Positions 42,216-50,734 of a DNA stretch of 64,000 bases are shown here, piece after piece. The notes under the pieces were generated by a model. It saw only the letters and a program-made list of their open reading frames with translations, ran no database searches and had not been told where the DNA came from. Source of the DNA: Pimelobacter simplex (lineage in GTDB: Bacteria > Actinomycetota > Actinomycetes > Propionibacteriales > Nocardioidaceae). Position 1 is the first letter of the stretch, and each line of letters opens with the position of its first letter. Location: NCBI GenBank assembly GCA_016803235.1, contig JADCLI010000011.1, positions 62,001 to 126,000 on the forward strand, in the 5' to 3' direction. The position numbers and the translations under genes are program-made.

Positions 42216-43403
42216 ATGAGCCAGCTTCCGCCGCCGCCTCCGTTCCCGCCGGCCCCGTTCGGACCGGCGCCGTCCCCACGACGGCGCCCCCGCCGGGCCG
42301 GGTTCGCGGTGGCGGTCCTGACCGGCGCCCTGCTGGTCGGGGGCGGGGCCGGCCTCGGTGGCGCGGCGATCTACGACAGCGTCGCGGACGGCTCCGGCAA
42401 CGGCGGCGGTACGTCGTCGCTGCCGGTCGTCGACAACGGCAACCGTCCGGCAGCGTCGGGCAGCGTGGAGGCCGTGGCGGCTGCGGTGCTGCCGTCCGTG
42501 GTGGCGCTGGACGTCCGCGGCGCCGGCGGCGCGGGCAGCGGGTCGGGCGTCGTGCTCGACACCGACGGCCTGATCCTCACCAACGACCACGTGGTCACCC
42601 TGGGTGGGGAGATCCCGGCCGACCAGGCCGAGGTGACCGTGTCGTTCAACGACGGCACGAAGGCCAGGGCGACCGTGGTCGGCACCGACCCGCTGACCGA
42701 CACCGCGCTGGTCAAGGTCGAGGGGGTCTCGGACCTGAAGCCGATCACCATCGGCAAGTCGAGCAACCTCGACGTGGGCGAGCAGGTGGTCGCGATCGGC
42801 TCGCCGTTCGGCCTCGAGGCCACGGTCACCAGCGGCATCGTCAGCGCCCTCGACCGCCCGGTCGAGGTCGCGCGCGACGCACAGGGCAACGCGACGGCGT
42901 ACCCCGCCATCCAGACCGACGCGGCGATCAACCCGGGCAACAGCGGCGGCCCGCTGGTCAACATGGACGGCCAGCTGGTCGGCATCAACGCGTCGATCCG
43001 CTCGACGTCGTCGGGCCAGGGGGCCGAGTCCGGCTCGATCGGGCTCGGCTTCGCGATCCCGATCGACGAGGTGCTGCCGATCATCGACCAGCTCCGCGCC
43101 GGCGACACCCCGACCCACGCCCGGCTGGGCATCCAGGTCTCCGACGTCGCCGGTACGGCGGGCTCGAGCGACACCACGCTCAGCGGCGCCCGGATCGCCG
43201 AGATCGAGAAGGGCTCGGCCGCCGCCGATGCCGGCCTGCGGCAGGACGACGTCATCACCGCGATCGACGACCACCGGATCGACGACACCGAGGCGCTGAT
43301 CGCCACGGTCAGGTCGTACCGGCCCGGGGAGACCGTGAAGGTGACCTACCTGCGCGGCGGCAAGGAGAGCAGCACCGAGCTGGAGCTCGGTTCGGACGGG
43401 TAG
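42216..43403 (+). CDS. HtrA/DegP-type membrane-anchored serine protease
   Basis: 395 residues: a Pro-rich cytoplasmic N terminus, one transmembrane helix (about 28-52), a trypsin-fold protease with catalytic His125 (LTNDHVV), Asp162 (DPLTDTALVKV) and Ser243 (NPGNSGGPL), and a C-terminal PDZ domain (about 290-392, LGIQVSDV ... GLRQDDVITAIDDHRI). Predicted extracytoplasmic quality-control protease. It follows the acyl-CoA synthetase by 67 bp on the same strand and is convergent with the DUF5302 gene. Confidence 0.95.
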   Translation: MSQLPPPPPFPPAPFGPAPSPRRRPRRAGFAVAVLTGALLVGGGAGLGGAAIYDSVADGSGNGGGTSSLPVVDNGNRPAASGSVEAVAAAVLPSVVALDVRGAGGAGSGSGVVLDTDGLILTNDHVVTLGGEIPADQAEVTVSFNDGTKARATVVGTDPLTDTALVKVEGVSDLKPITIGKSSNLDVGEQVVAIGSPFGLEATVTSGIVSALDRPVEVARDAQGNATAYPAIQTDAAINPGNSGGPLVNMDGQLVGINASIRSTSSGQGAESGSIGLGFAIPIDEVLPIIDQLRAGDTPTHARLGIQVSDVAGTAGSSDTTLSGARIAEIEKGSAAADAGLRQDDVITAIDDHRIDDTEALIATVRSYRPGETVKVTYLRGGKESSTELELGSDG

Positions 43404-43407
43404 CCGG

Positions 43408-43590
43408 TCAGGAGCCGCCGCCCCCGGCCTTGCGGCGGTGCATCTTGGGTGCGCCGCCGACCACCTCGGACCCGTGGGCCTTCTCCTTCACCGGCCCGTC
43501 CGCGTGGACGCCCTGCTCCTTGTGGTTCTTGCGGTCGAGGGCCTCGCGCATCTTCGCCTTGAGATCGTCGTTCGCGCCGTTGGCAGCCAT
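43408..43590 (-). CDS. DUF5302-like small protein
   Basis: 60 residues, hydrophilic and charged (NDDLKAKMREALDRKNHKEQGVHADG ... GGAPKMHRRKAGGGGS). The DDxKxKxREALxRK start and RRK(A/S)G end match the small actinobacterial DUF5302 family, of unknown function. ATG at 43588-43590 with GGAAGGAC upstream. The long open frame that continues upstream is antisense-type and not family-like. Convergent with htrA, 4 bp apart. Confidence 0.8.
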   Translation of the reverse strand: MAANGANDDLKAKMREALDRKNHKEQGVHADGPVKEKAHGSEVVGGAPKMHRRKAGGGGS

Positions 43591-43658
43591 GGTCGTCCTT
43601 CCGCAGCAAGAGGGGTGACGGGTCCACCGTTGCACCCGCGCGCGCAGGAACCAAGCGA

Positions 43659-44720
43659 TTAACGGCGCGGCGCGACGATCTTCTGCAGGTCGGCGGAGCG
43701 CGCGGTGGGCTCGAAGCCCATCGCCTCGTTGACCGCGATCATCGGTCCGTTGACCTCGGCGTTCCAGGTGACGACCCGGCGCCCGGTGGTGTCCAGGTCG
43801 CGCTGCAGGGCCCGCAGGTTGGCGACCTTGAGGGCCAGACCGAGCCGGTGGCCGCGGTGGTCGCGCCGTACCAGCGTGCCCCACTGGTGCACGAACACGG
43901 GTTCGTGGTCCGGGACCATCAGCTGGGTGTAGGCGACGACCTCGCCGGTCGCGTCCAGCGCCACGCTGTGCCACGGCGTGCGCCCCTGCCGGGCCTGCAA
44001 CGCCTCCGCCGTGCGGTACGCCGCGACGTCGGCGGACTCGTCCTCGCGCTCCACCTCGCCGGCCGGCGCCTCGGTCATCAACGTGCTGGACACGGCCAGC
44101 CACCCGGCGACGAGGTCGTCGGGGATCGGGCCGGTCCACGACACGATCCGGTACGTCGCGTGGTGCGGCGCCGCGTCCGCGGCCAGTGCGGCGAGCCGGT
44201 CGTCGGGCGCGGGCAACGGCAGCTCGCGCTGCACCTCGCCGATCCCGAAGCCGTAGCCGCGGCCGGCGGCGAACTCGATGCCCGCGGTGCCGGCCCCGGC
44301 GTCGGCACCGGCGTCGGCACCGGCTTCGGGGCCGGCGTACGGCCACTGGGCTCGGGCGTCGAGAAGGGTGCGGCCCTCGGCTGCGGCAAGCTCCTCGAGC
44401 CGGTCCAGCAGCTGGCCGCCCAGCCCACGACGGCGGTGGGCCGGCAGCACGTGGACGTCGACCTGGGCGCCGTCGAGGTTGTCGAGCAGGCGCACCGCCA
44501 GCCAGCCGGCGGCCACCGGCTCCCCGTCGACCAGCCCGAGCAGGAAGGAGTCGCGGCGCAGCTGGTCCGGCTCGCGGACCACGACCGCGAGCTCCTCGGC
44601 GGCCCACGGCGTCGCGTGCTGACCGAGCTCGTGGCGCAGCGAGGCCGCGACCACGTCGGCCCACGCGACGATCGCCGTGTCGTCGTCCGGCCCGATCGTC
44701 ACCAGCTCCAGTGCGCTCAT
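43659..44720 (-). CDS. Tandem-GNAT acetyltransferase
   Basis: 353 residues with two GNAT domains. The first (about 1-170) has DVHVLPAHRRRGLGGQLLDRLEELA; the second (about 185-353) has WGTLVRRDHRGHRLGLALKVANLRAL and WNAEVNGPMIAVNEAMGFEPTARS. Between them is an Ala/Gly/Asp repeat (AGADAGADAGAG). Double GNATs of this shape resemble the mycothiol synthase architecture, but key MshD context is absent, so the substrate is unknown. The ATG at 44718-44720 overlaps the ABC-F stop by 4 bp, so the two proteins are made together. Confidence 0.85.
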   Translation of the reverse strand: MSALELVTIGPDDDTAIVAWADVVAASLRHELGQHATPWAAEELAVVVREPDQLRRDSFLLGLVDGEPVAAGWLAVRLLDNLDGAQVDVHVLPAHRRRGLGGQLLDRLEELAAAEGRTLLDARAQWPYAGPEAGADAGADAGAGTAGIEFAAGRGYGFGIGEVQRELPLPAPDDRLAALAADAAPHHATYRIVSWTGPIPDDLVAGWLAVSSTLMTEAPAGEVEREDESADVAAYRTAEALQARQGRTPWHSVALDATGEVVAYTQLMVPDHEPVFVHQWGTLVRRDHRGHRLGLALKVANLRALQRDLDTTGRRVVTWNAEVNGPMIAVNEAMGFEPTARSADLQKIVAPRR

Positions 44721-46417
44721 CGAGCCCTCGCCACCCGTCCCTCGTCCCAGACCGGGCCGTCGGACTCGTAGACCGTGCCGTCGGCGCCGAACACGCAGAA
44801 CCGGTCGAACCCGCGGGCGAACCACCGGTCGTGGGTCACCGCGACCACGGTCCCGTCGAAGGCGGCGAGGCCTTCCTCGAGCGCCTCCGCCGACTGCACG
44901 TCGAGGTTGTCGGTGGGCTCGTCGAGCAGCAGCAGGGTCGCCCCGGACAGCTCGAGCAGCAGGATCTGGAAGCGCGCCTGCTGGCCTCCCGAGAGCGACT
45001 CGAAGGTCTGCTCGGCGCTGGCGGCGAGCTCGTAGCGGTCGAGCACCCGGCTGGCCTGCTCGCGGCCCATCCCCTGGCGCCCGTTGGGGACGCCGTCGCC
45101 GCGGTGCAGGATCTCGACGAGCGTGCGGCCGACCAGCTCCGGGTGCTCGTGGGTCTGCACGAACCACCCGGGCCGCACCCGCGCGCCGAGCCGGGCCCGG
45201 CCGGTGTGCGCGACCGGCGCGATCGGTACGTCGCCCACCGGTCGGTGCTCCACGTCCGGGTCGCTTCCCCCGGCCGCGAGCAGCCGCAGGAAGTGGGACT
45301 TGCCGGAACCGTTGGAGCCGAGCACGGCCAGCCGGTCGCCGTACCAGACCTCGAGGTCGAACGGCTTCATCAGACCGGTGAGCTCCAGTGACTCGCACAC
45401 GACCGCCCGCTTGCCGGTGCGGGCGCCGGACAGGCGCATGGTCACCTGCTGCTCGCGCGGCTGCTCGGTCGGCGGGCCGGCCTCCTCGAACTTGCGCAGC
45501 CGGGTCTGGGCCGCGCGGTACTGCGACGACATGCCGTCGTTGTACTCGGCCTTGACCTTGAGCCGCAGCACCAGCGCCTTGATCTTGGCGTGCTCCTCGT
45601 CCCAGCGGCGGCGCAGCTCGGCGAAGCGGGCGAACCGGTCCGTGCGCGCCTCGTGGTACGACGCGAAGCCGCCCGGGTGCGTCCAGACACTGTTGCCCCC
45701 GCCCCCCGCGCCGAGCTCGACGGTCACGACGTGCGTGGCGGCGTTGGCCAGCAGCTCGCGGTCGTGGCTGATGAACAGGATCGTCTTGTCGGAGGCGGCG
45801 ATCCGCTGCTCCAGCCAGATCTTGCCGGGCACGTCGAGGAAGTTGTCGGGCTCGTCGAGCAGCAGCACCTCCTCCGGTCCGGCGAGGAGGTACTCCAGCA
45901 CCAGCCGCTTCTGCTCGCCGCCGCTGAGCGTGCGGAGCTCGCGGTACTTCGCCCGGTCGTAGGGCACTGCCAGCGCCTTGACCGTGCACACGTCCCAGAC
46001 CACCTCGACGTCGTAGCCGCCCGCGTCGGCGTACTCCGCCAGCGCGTGGGCGTAGGCCAGCTGGGTGGCCTCGTCGTCGGTGTCCATCAGGGCCAGCTCG
46101 CAGCGGTCGACCTCGGCGGCGGCCCTCCGGACCCGCTCGGGCGCGAGGCCGAGCAGCAGGTCGGCGATCGTCGGCTCCTCGCCCAGCCCGCGGTCCACCA
46201 TCTGCCGCATCACGCCGAGCCCGCCGGAGCGAGTGACCGCGCCGGCGTGCGGCTGCAGGTCGCCGGTGATGATCCGGAACAGCGTGGTCTTCCCGGCGCC
46301 GTTGGCGCCGACCAGCGCGACCTTCGCCCCCTCGCCGACCCGGAACGACACGTCGTCGAGGAGCACCCGCCCGTCGGGCAGCTCGAACCGGACGCCGGCG
46401 ACCTCCACATGACCCAC
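44717..46417 (-). CDS. ABC-F family ATPase (ribosome-associated)
   Basis: 566 residues, two ABC domains in one chain and no membrane segments, the ABC-F plan of translation factors and antibiotic-resistance proteins. Domain 1: Walker A VGANGAGKTTLFRII, signature LSGGEQKRL, Walker B LLLDEPDNFLDVPGK. Domain 2: Walker A GSNGSGKSHFLRLL, signature LSGGQQARFQ, Walker B LLLDEPTDNLDVQS. The linker has a charged helical hairpin (RFARFAELRRRWDEEHAKIKALVLRLKVKAEYND). Domain 1 has DNFLD where most ABC-F proteins have TNHLD. Translationally coupled to a double GNAT. Confidence 0.92.
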   Translation of the reverse strand: MGHVEVAGVRFELPDGRVLLDDVSFRVGEGAKVALVGANGAGKTTLFRIITGDLQPHAGAVTRSGGLGVMRQMVDRGLGEEPTIADLLLGLAPERVRRAAAEVDRCELALMDTDDEATQLAYAHALAEYADAGGYDVEVVWDVCTVKALAVPYDRAKYRELRTLSGGEQKRLVLEYLLAGPEEVLLLDEPDNFLDVPGKIWLEQRIAASDKTILFISHDRELLANAATHVVTVELGAGGGGNSVWTHPGGFASYHEARTDRFARFAELRRRWDEEHAKIKALVLRLKVKAEYNDGMSSQYRAAQTRLRKFEEAGPPTEQPREQQVTMRLSGARTGKRAVVCESLELTGLMKPFDLEVWYGDRLAVLGSNGSGKSHFLRLLAAGGSDPDVEHRPVGDVPIAPVAHTGRARLGARVRPGWFVQTHEHPELVGRTLVEILHRGDGVPNGRQGMGREQASRVLDRYELAASAEQTFESLSGGQQARFQILLLELSGATLLLLDEPTDNLDVQSAEALEEGLAAFDGTVVAVTHDRWFARGFDRFCVFGADGTVYESDGPVWDEGRVARAR

Positions 46418-46470
46418 GAGGGACGATTGTCCGCGAAGAGGTCGCCGGCTGCGACCCGATTAACCGGACG

Positions 46471-49206
46471 TCACGCCCGCCGCTCCAGCATCGGCACCCG
46501 GGACCGCGTGCACGCCGCCGTGACCAAGGCCGCCAGCAGGGGAACCCCGAGCCCCACGCCCGCGAGGTTCGCCCACGGCACCGTGAACGACGGCGCCCCG
46601 AACGTCGCCCGCAGGGTGTAGGACACGAAGGTCCCCAGCGCCACGCCGACCAGCGCGCCGACCCCCGAGATGACCAGGGCCTGCGCGCCGGCCAGCCGGC
46701 GTCGTACGGCGGGATCGGCTCCCACCGCGGACAGGGTCGCCAGCTCGCGACGGCCCTCCGCCGCGGAGAGCGCGACGGCGATCGCGACGCCGATCAGGGT
46801 GACGAGGGCGGCCAGGCCGGCCACGGCGAGCAGCACCACGCTGTGGTCGTCCTCGTAGCGGTGACTGATCGACGCGGAGGTCCGGTGTCCCTCCCGGGCC
46901 ACCCGCAACGCGGCCCGCACCTCGGCGGACGTCGCTTCAGCGGAGTAGGTGATCAGCCGCGTCGCCTCCGGGACGACGACGAGCCCGTTCGCCGCCGCCG
47001 TCTGCTCGCTCAGGAAGACGCCGGGCATCGACGTGTAGAGGGTCTTCCGGGGCACGACCATGGCCGGCAGGGAGACCGAGGGCAGGTCCTCCTCGGCGTA
47101 GCCGCCTTCCGGGTTGGCCTCGGCCTTGCCGTAGAGGGAGGCGGTCACCCGGCCGTCGGGGCCGACCATGGTCGGCGACAGCACGAGGGCCTCGCCCCTG
47201 TCGAGGGCCGCCTGCTCGGCGGTCGTCAGGTCGCGGCCCAGGGTGAGCCGGACCAGCGAGGGCTCGGCGATCGCGGCCTCGCCGCCACCGCCGTAGGTGA
47301 CGCAGCTGCTGTCGCAGGTCGCGTGGTCGTCGAACCAGATGCCCTCGATGGCGGGGGCGCCCTGCTCCTGCTGGGATGCCGAGGTCGGGTACCCGAGCTG
47401 CGCGACGGGGAGGACGGTCCCGTCCGGCAGGGCGGCCGCTGCACGGCCGGCGGCGTCCTCGACGAGACCGGCGGGATCCTCGACCGGCGCGCCGAAGTCG
47501 AGGCCGACCTGCATCGTGTGGGCCGGTGTCGACGGCAGCCAGCGCGCCTCCTCGGCCCGGGCGTTGCCGGCAGCGGCGAACGCGGCCACCACGGACCCGG
47601 CGACCGCGAGCATGATCGCGCTGGTCGCCGGTCCGGTGCGGTGGCGGTGCCGGTCCGCGTCGCGTACGGCGAGCCGCCCCGCGAGGGGCAGCCGTCCGGC
47701 CAGGCGCCCCAGGGCGCCGAGGACGACCGGCATCGCGAGCACGAGGCCGGCGATCGCCAGCACCGCCCCGAGCAGCACGAGCGCGATCGGGACCGTGGGG
47801 CTCGGGGTCTGGAGGGAGACGCCGGTCAGCCGTGCGGACGCCAGGGACTCGGCGTACTCGTCGAAGTCGCTCGCCATCATCGTGCTGCCGACCAGGCCGA
47901 GCACGACACCGGCGCCGATGCCGAGGACGCCGAGGACCGAGCTGCGGCGCGAGTGCTCACGCGTCGTGCGGAACCTGCCGGACAGGGCGTCGATCGGCTG
48001 CCGCCTGGCGGCGCCGACGGCCGGGACGACGGCCGCCAGGACGCCCGACAGCACCCCCACCACGACCGCGACCGCGATCTCGGGGCCGATCCGGAACACC
48101 GGGATCACCGAGCCGTTCATCCACTCCCACAGCGGCCATCCGAGCCGGGCGACGAGCAGGCCGGTGACGACGCCACCGGCGGTGCCGACCACGCCGAGGG
48201 TGGCGCCCTGGACCAGCAGCACCGCTCGCAGCTGCCCCGGCGACCCACCACCGGCGCCGATGAGGCCCATGTCGCGGACCTGCTTGCGCGCCCCGACCGC
48301 GAACGCCGCGCCGGCGAGCAGGATCACCTCGAGCAGCCCGAGCCCGACGATCAGGGTGGTCAGCGCGACGCCGCGCAGCTCGTCGGCCGTCAGCGGCTGG
48401 TACCGGCCGCCCCCGTCGTAGGCGTCGGGGTGCAGGTAGGTGTCCCGCGGGTAGACGACGACCCCCTGCTCGGCGAGCGCGAAGGCGAGCGCCTTCGCGC
48501 TCACGCCGGCCGGCAGGTCGACCAGGTACGACGGCTGGCTGTCGTACACGCCGTCGCCCCGCGGCGACGGGACGATCTCCTGACCCGGCTGCGCGTACGC
48601 CGATCCGCAGTGCATGCAGTGCTCGTCACGGACGATCCCGCTGACCTCGATCTCGGTGCCGGTCAGCTCGTCGGTGACGGTGTCGCCCGGCCCGATGCCG
48701 AGGTCGTCCGCCTGGTCCTGGCTGACGGCGATCTCGCCCGGTCCGGGGAAGGTGCCCGCCTGCAGCTCGAGGCGGTCGGGCTGGAACACCGAGGGCATCG
48801 TCGCGTGCTCGAGCGGCGTCGGGACGTACGCGTCGCCCTTGCGGAGCAGCATCCCCACGCCACCGTCCTCCTGCGTCGCCTCGATCACGGTGCCGGGCGG
48901 GAGCAGCTTCGCGATGTCGACGGTCGCGGGATCCCGCTGGCCGACCGACGACCAGCCGCCGTAGTACTCCGAGATCAGCTGGAAGTCGGTGATCCGCTCG
49001 GACGGCGTCACCACCAGCCGGGCATCGGCGCTGCCGAGGCGGTGGTGCGCGTACGTGGCCGCGGAGCTCGTCGAGCGGTGCAGGACGTCCGCGAAGGTCG
49101 CCACCGCGACCGGCAGCCCGATCAACATCGCGATCAGGACCGACCGCGCCAGGTTGCGGCGGATCGAGCGCCGGGCCATCCGCTGGGCGGGCCGCCACAC
49201 GCTCAC
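46471..49206 (-). CDS. FtsX-like ABC transporter permease
   Basis: 911 residues with two FtsX/MacB-type modules. TM1 near residue 20-40 (ARSVLIAMLIGLPVAVATFADVL), a large extracytoplasmic domain, three TM helices (about 285-425), a middle TM pair, a second extracytoplasmic domain (about 560-780), and three C-terminal TM helices. Two Cys pairs (EHCMHCGS; DHATCDSSCVTY) lie in the outer domains and may be disulfides. GTG at 49204-49206 overlaps the ATPase stop by 4 bp. Substrate unknown; such systems often export peptides or lipids or confer peptide-antibiotic resistance. Confidence 0.9.
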   Translation of the reverse strand: MSVWRPAQRMARRSIRRNLARSVLIAMLIGLPVAVATFADVLHRSTSSAATYAHHRLGSADARLVVTPSERITDFQLISEYYGGWSSVGQRDPATVDIAKLLPPGTVIEATQEDGGVGMLLRKGDAYVPTPLEHATMPSVFQPDRLELQAGTFPGPGEIAVSQDQADDLGIGPGDTVTDELTGTEIEVSGIVRDEHCMHCGSAYAQPGQEIVPSPRGDGVYDSQPSYLVDLPAGVSAKALAFALAEQGVVVYPRDTYLHPDAYDGGGRYQPLTADELRGVALTTLIVGLGLLEVILLAGAAFAVGARKQVRDMGLIGAGGGSPGQLRAVLLVQGATLGVVGTAGGVVTGLLVARLGWPLWEWMNGSVIPVFRIGPEIAVAVVVGVLSGVLAAVVPAVGAARRQPIDALSGRFRTTREHSRRSSVLGVLGIGAGVVLGLVGSTMMASDFDEYAESLASARLTGVSLQTPSPTVPIALVLLGAVLAIAGLVLAMPVVLGALGRLAGRLPLAGRLAVRDADRHRHRTGPATSAIMLAVAGSVVAAFAAAGNARAEEARWLPSTPAHTMQVGLDFGAPVEDPAGLVEDAAGRAAAALPDGTVLPVAQLGYPTSASQQEQGAPAIEGIWFDDHATCDSSCVTYGGGGEAAIAEPSLVRLTLGRDLTTAEQAALDRGEALVLSPTMVGPDGRVTASLYGKAEANPEGGYAEEDLPSVSLPAMVVPRKTLYTSMPGVFLSEQTAAANGLVVVPEATRLITYSAEATSAEVRAALRVAREGHRTSASISHRYEDDHSVVLLAVAGLAALVTLIGVAIAVALSAAEGRRELATLSAVGADPAVRRRLAGAQALVISGVGALVGVALGTFVSYTLRATFGAPSFTVPWANLAGVGLGVPLLAALVTAACTRSRVPMLERRA

Positions 49207-49928
49207 GTGAGCGCCCCGAGGTCGAGCACGGCGGGCGCGTCGGCGGTCGTCTCGTCGACGATCGCGCCGTCGCTGAGGAACACCACCCGGTCCGCCCAGG
49301 CGGAGTGCCGGGGTTCGTGGGTGACCAGCAGGCAGGCCGCACCGGCGTCGCAGCGCGCCCGGAGCAGGCGCATCACGCCCTCGCCGGTCTCGCTGTCCAG
49401 CGCTCCCGTCGGCTCGTCGGCGAGCACCAGGCGGCGCGGGCCGATCAGCGCCCGGGCGATGGCCACCCGCTGCTGCTGGCCGCCGGACATCTCGTCGGGG
49501 AAGCGGTCCGCGACCTCGCGCAGCCCGACCTCGGCCAGGGCGGCGAGGGCCTCGGTCCGCGCCTCGGCGGCCGAGGTGCCGTCGAGCTCCCGCGGCAGTG
49601 CGATGTTCTCCGCCGCGGTCAGCGACGGCACCAGGTTGAGGTCCTGGAAGACGTAGCCGATCGAGCGGCGCCGCAGCCGGGCGAGGTCCTTGCGGGACAG
49701 GCCGGCCAGGGACTGGCCCTCGACCAGGACGTCGCCCGTGCTGGGGGCGTCGAGGCCGCCGGCGAGGTGCAGCAGGGTGCTCTTGCCGGAGCCGGAGGCT
49801 CCGCGGACCGCGACCAGCTCGCCGGGGGCGACGCTGAGCGACGCGCCGTGCAGGGCGGTCACGAGGGTCTCGTCGACGCCGTACACCTTGCCGGCGTTGC
49901 GGACTTCCAGGACGGGGTTGGCGGTCAC
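49203..49928 (-). CDS. ABC transporter ATP-binding protein (MacB/LolD-like)
   Basis: 241 residues with Walker A AVRGASGSGKSTLLHLAGGLD, Q-loop YVFQDLNLVPSLTAAENI, signature EMSGGQQQRVAIARAL, Walker B LVLADEPTGALDSETG and switch His in LLVTHEPRH. These are the features of the LolD/MacB ATPases that partner FtsX-like permeases. It overlaps padR upstream and the permease downstream by 4 bp each. Confidence 0.95.
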   Translation of the reverse strand: MTANPVLEVRNAGKVYGVDETLVTALHGASLSVAPGELVAVRGASGSGKSTLLHLAGGLDAPSTGDVLVEGQSLAGLSRKDLARLRRRSIGYVFQDLNLVPSLTAAENIALPRELDGTSAAEARTEALAALAEVGLREVADRFPDEMSGGQQQRVAIARALIGPRRLVLADEPTGALDSETGEGVMRLLRARCDAGAACLLVTHEPRHSAWADRVVFLSDGAIVDETTADAPAVLDLGALT

Positions 49929-50473
49929 TGGACGGCCTCCTTCTCGGGGGTCTTTGCGGTTCGGGCGTTGCGGAGCCGGGCCTCACACCGGTCGAGCCAG
50001 CTCACCTCGGCCTCGACGGCGAAGATCAGCGAGTCGACCACCATCACCCGCGCGAGGTCCTCGTCCGGCACGGACGCCTTGGCTCGGGTCAGGGACTGCA
50101 GCGAGCTCATCGCCTGGCGGCGCTGGGCCTGCACCACCTCGCGGGCCTCGACGCCCGGGGTGTTCACCGCCATCGCGAGCTTGATCGCGAGCTCGTCGCG
50201 CGGCCGCGACTCCTGGGCGATCGGCGAGTGGAACCAGCCGGCCAGCTCCTCGCGGCCGGCGGGGGTCAGCGCGTAGACCACGCGCCCGTCGTCGTCCGGC
50301 ACCCCGTCGGCCTCGATCTGGCCGCCCTTCTCGAGGCGCTGGAGGGTGGAGTACACCTGTCCGATGTTCAGCGGCCAGGCCGAGCCCGTCGTGGCCTCGA
50401 ACTCGGCCTTGAGCTGGTAGCCGTACTTCGGGCCCGGCGCGAGGAGCGCCAGGAGACCGTGCTTGATGGACAT
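49925..50473 (-). CDS. PadR-family transcriptional regulator
   Basis: 182 residues. N-terminal winged helix (SIKHGLLALLAPGPKYGYQLKAEFEATTGSAWPLNIGQVYSTLQRLEKGGQIEADG ... VVYALTPAGREEL) and C-terminal PadR (Vir) dimerisation domain with long helices. First gene of padR-ATPase-permease, all coupled by 4-bp overlaps, so it should repress its own exporter operon and release on a ligand, perhaps the exported compound. Confidence 0.93.
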   Translation of the reverse strand: MSIKHGLLALLAPGPKYGYQLKAEFEATTGSAWPLNIGQVYSTLQRLEKGGQIEADGVPDDDGRVVYALTPAGREELAGWFHSPIAQESRPRDELAIKLAMAVNTPGVEAREVVQAQRRQAMSSLQSLTRAKASVPDEDLARVMVVDSLIFAVEAEVSWLDRCEARLRNARTAKTPEKEAVQ

Positions 50474-50476
50474 GAG

Positions 50477-50498
50477 TACGGAGTATGCATACGGCGTA
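50477..50498. promoter_or_regulatory. PadR operator (22-bp palindrome)
   Basis: A perfect 10-bp palindrome GTATGCATAC (50483-50492) is flanked at 2-nt spacing by TACG (50477-50480) and CGTA (50495-50498), giving a 22-bp palindrome with only two mismatched pairs. It sits 4 bp from the padR start codon on the upstream side, the usual place for an autoregulatory operator. Confidence 0.75.
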
Positions 50499-50568
50499 TC
50501 TATCTGTCCAGAGGAGCGTCTCCCGGCGACCCGGAGGGTTCGGGTCCCGCGGTCGGCCTACGGTTCCC

Positions 50569-50656
50569 GGAGGTCGAGGAGGCCCTAGCCCGCGGAGGTC
50601 GAGGAGGTCCCAGCCCGCGGAGGTCGAGGAGGTCGCGCAGCGACCGTCACGAGACC
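50569..50656. repeat. Three tandem 25-bp repeats ending in a hairpin repeat
   Basis: GGAGGTCGAGGAGG begins at 50569, 50594 and 50619, exactly 25 bp apart; the interval reads about CC(C/T)AGCCCGC. The third unit runs on into the stem GGTCGC-GCA-GCGACC and the tail GTCACGAGACC (ending 50656). The 38-bp form 50619-50656 recurs inside the DUF222 gene at 51580-51617. Confidence 0.85.
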
Positions 50657-50718
50657 ACTGCGCAGACCTCGAAATCCCGCTGGAAAACAGCGGAAACTCG
50701 TCGATCCACACTCACCAT

Positions 50719-50734
50719 TCGAACATGTGTGCGA
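50719..50734. promoter_or_regulatory. LexA (SOS) box of the DUF222/HNH gene
   Basis: TCGAACATGTGTGCGA matches the actinobacterial LexA consensus TCGAAC-N4-GTTCGA at 11 of 12 fixed positions. It lies just upstream of a TAGCAT -10-like hexamer (50735-50740) that is 6 nt before the ATG, so LexA bound here would block a leaderless promoter. Mycobacterial 13E12-type DUF222 genes are known LexA targets. Confidence 0.75.

Noticed and set aside
50569..50656. Tandem 25-bp repeats as a small CRISPR array
   Set aside because: Units are directly abutting with no unique spacers, and there are no cas genes.
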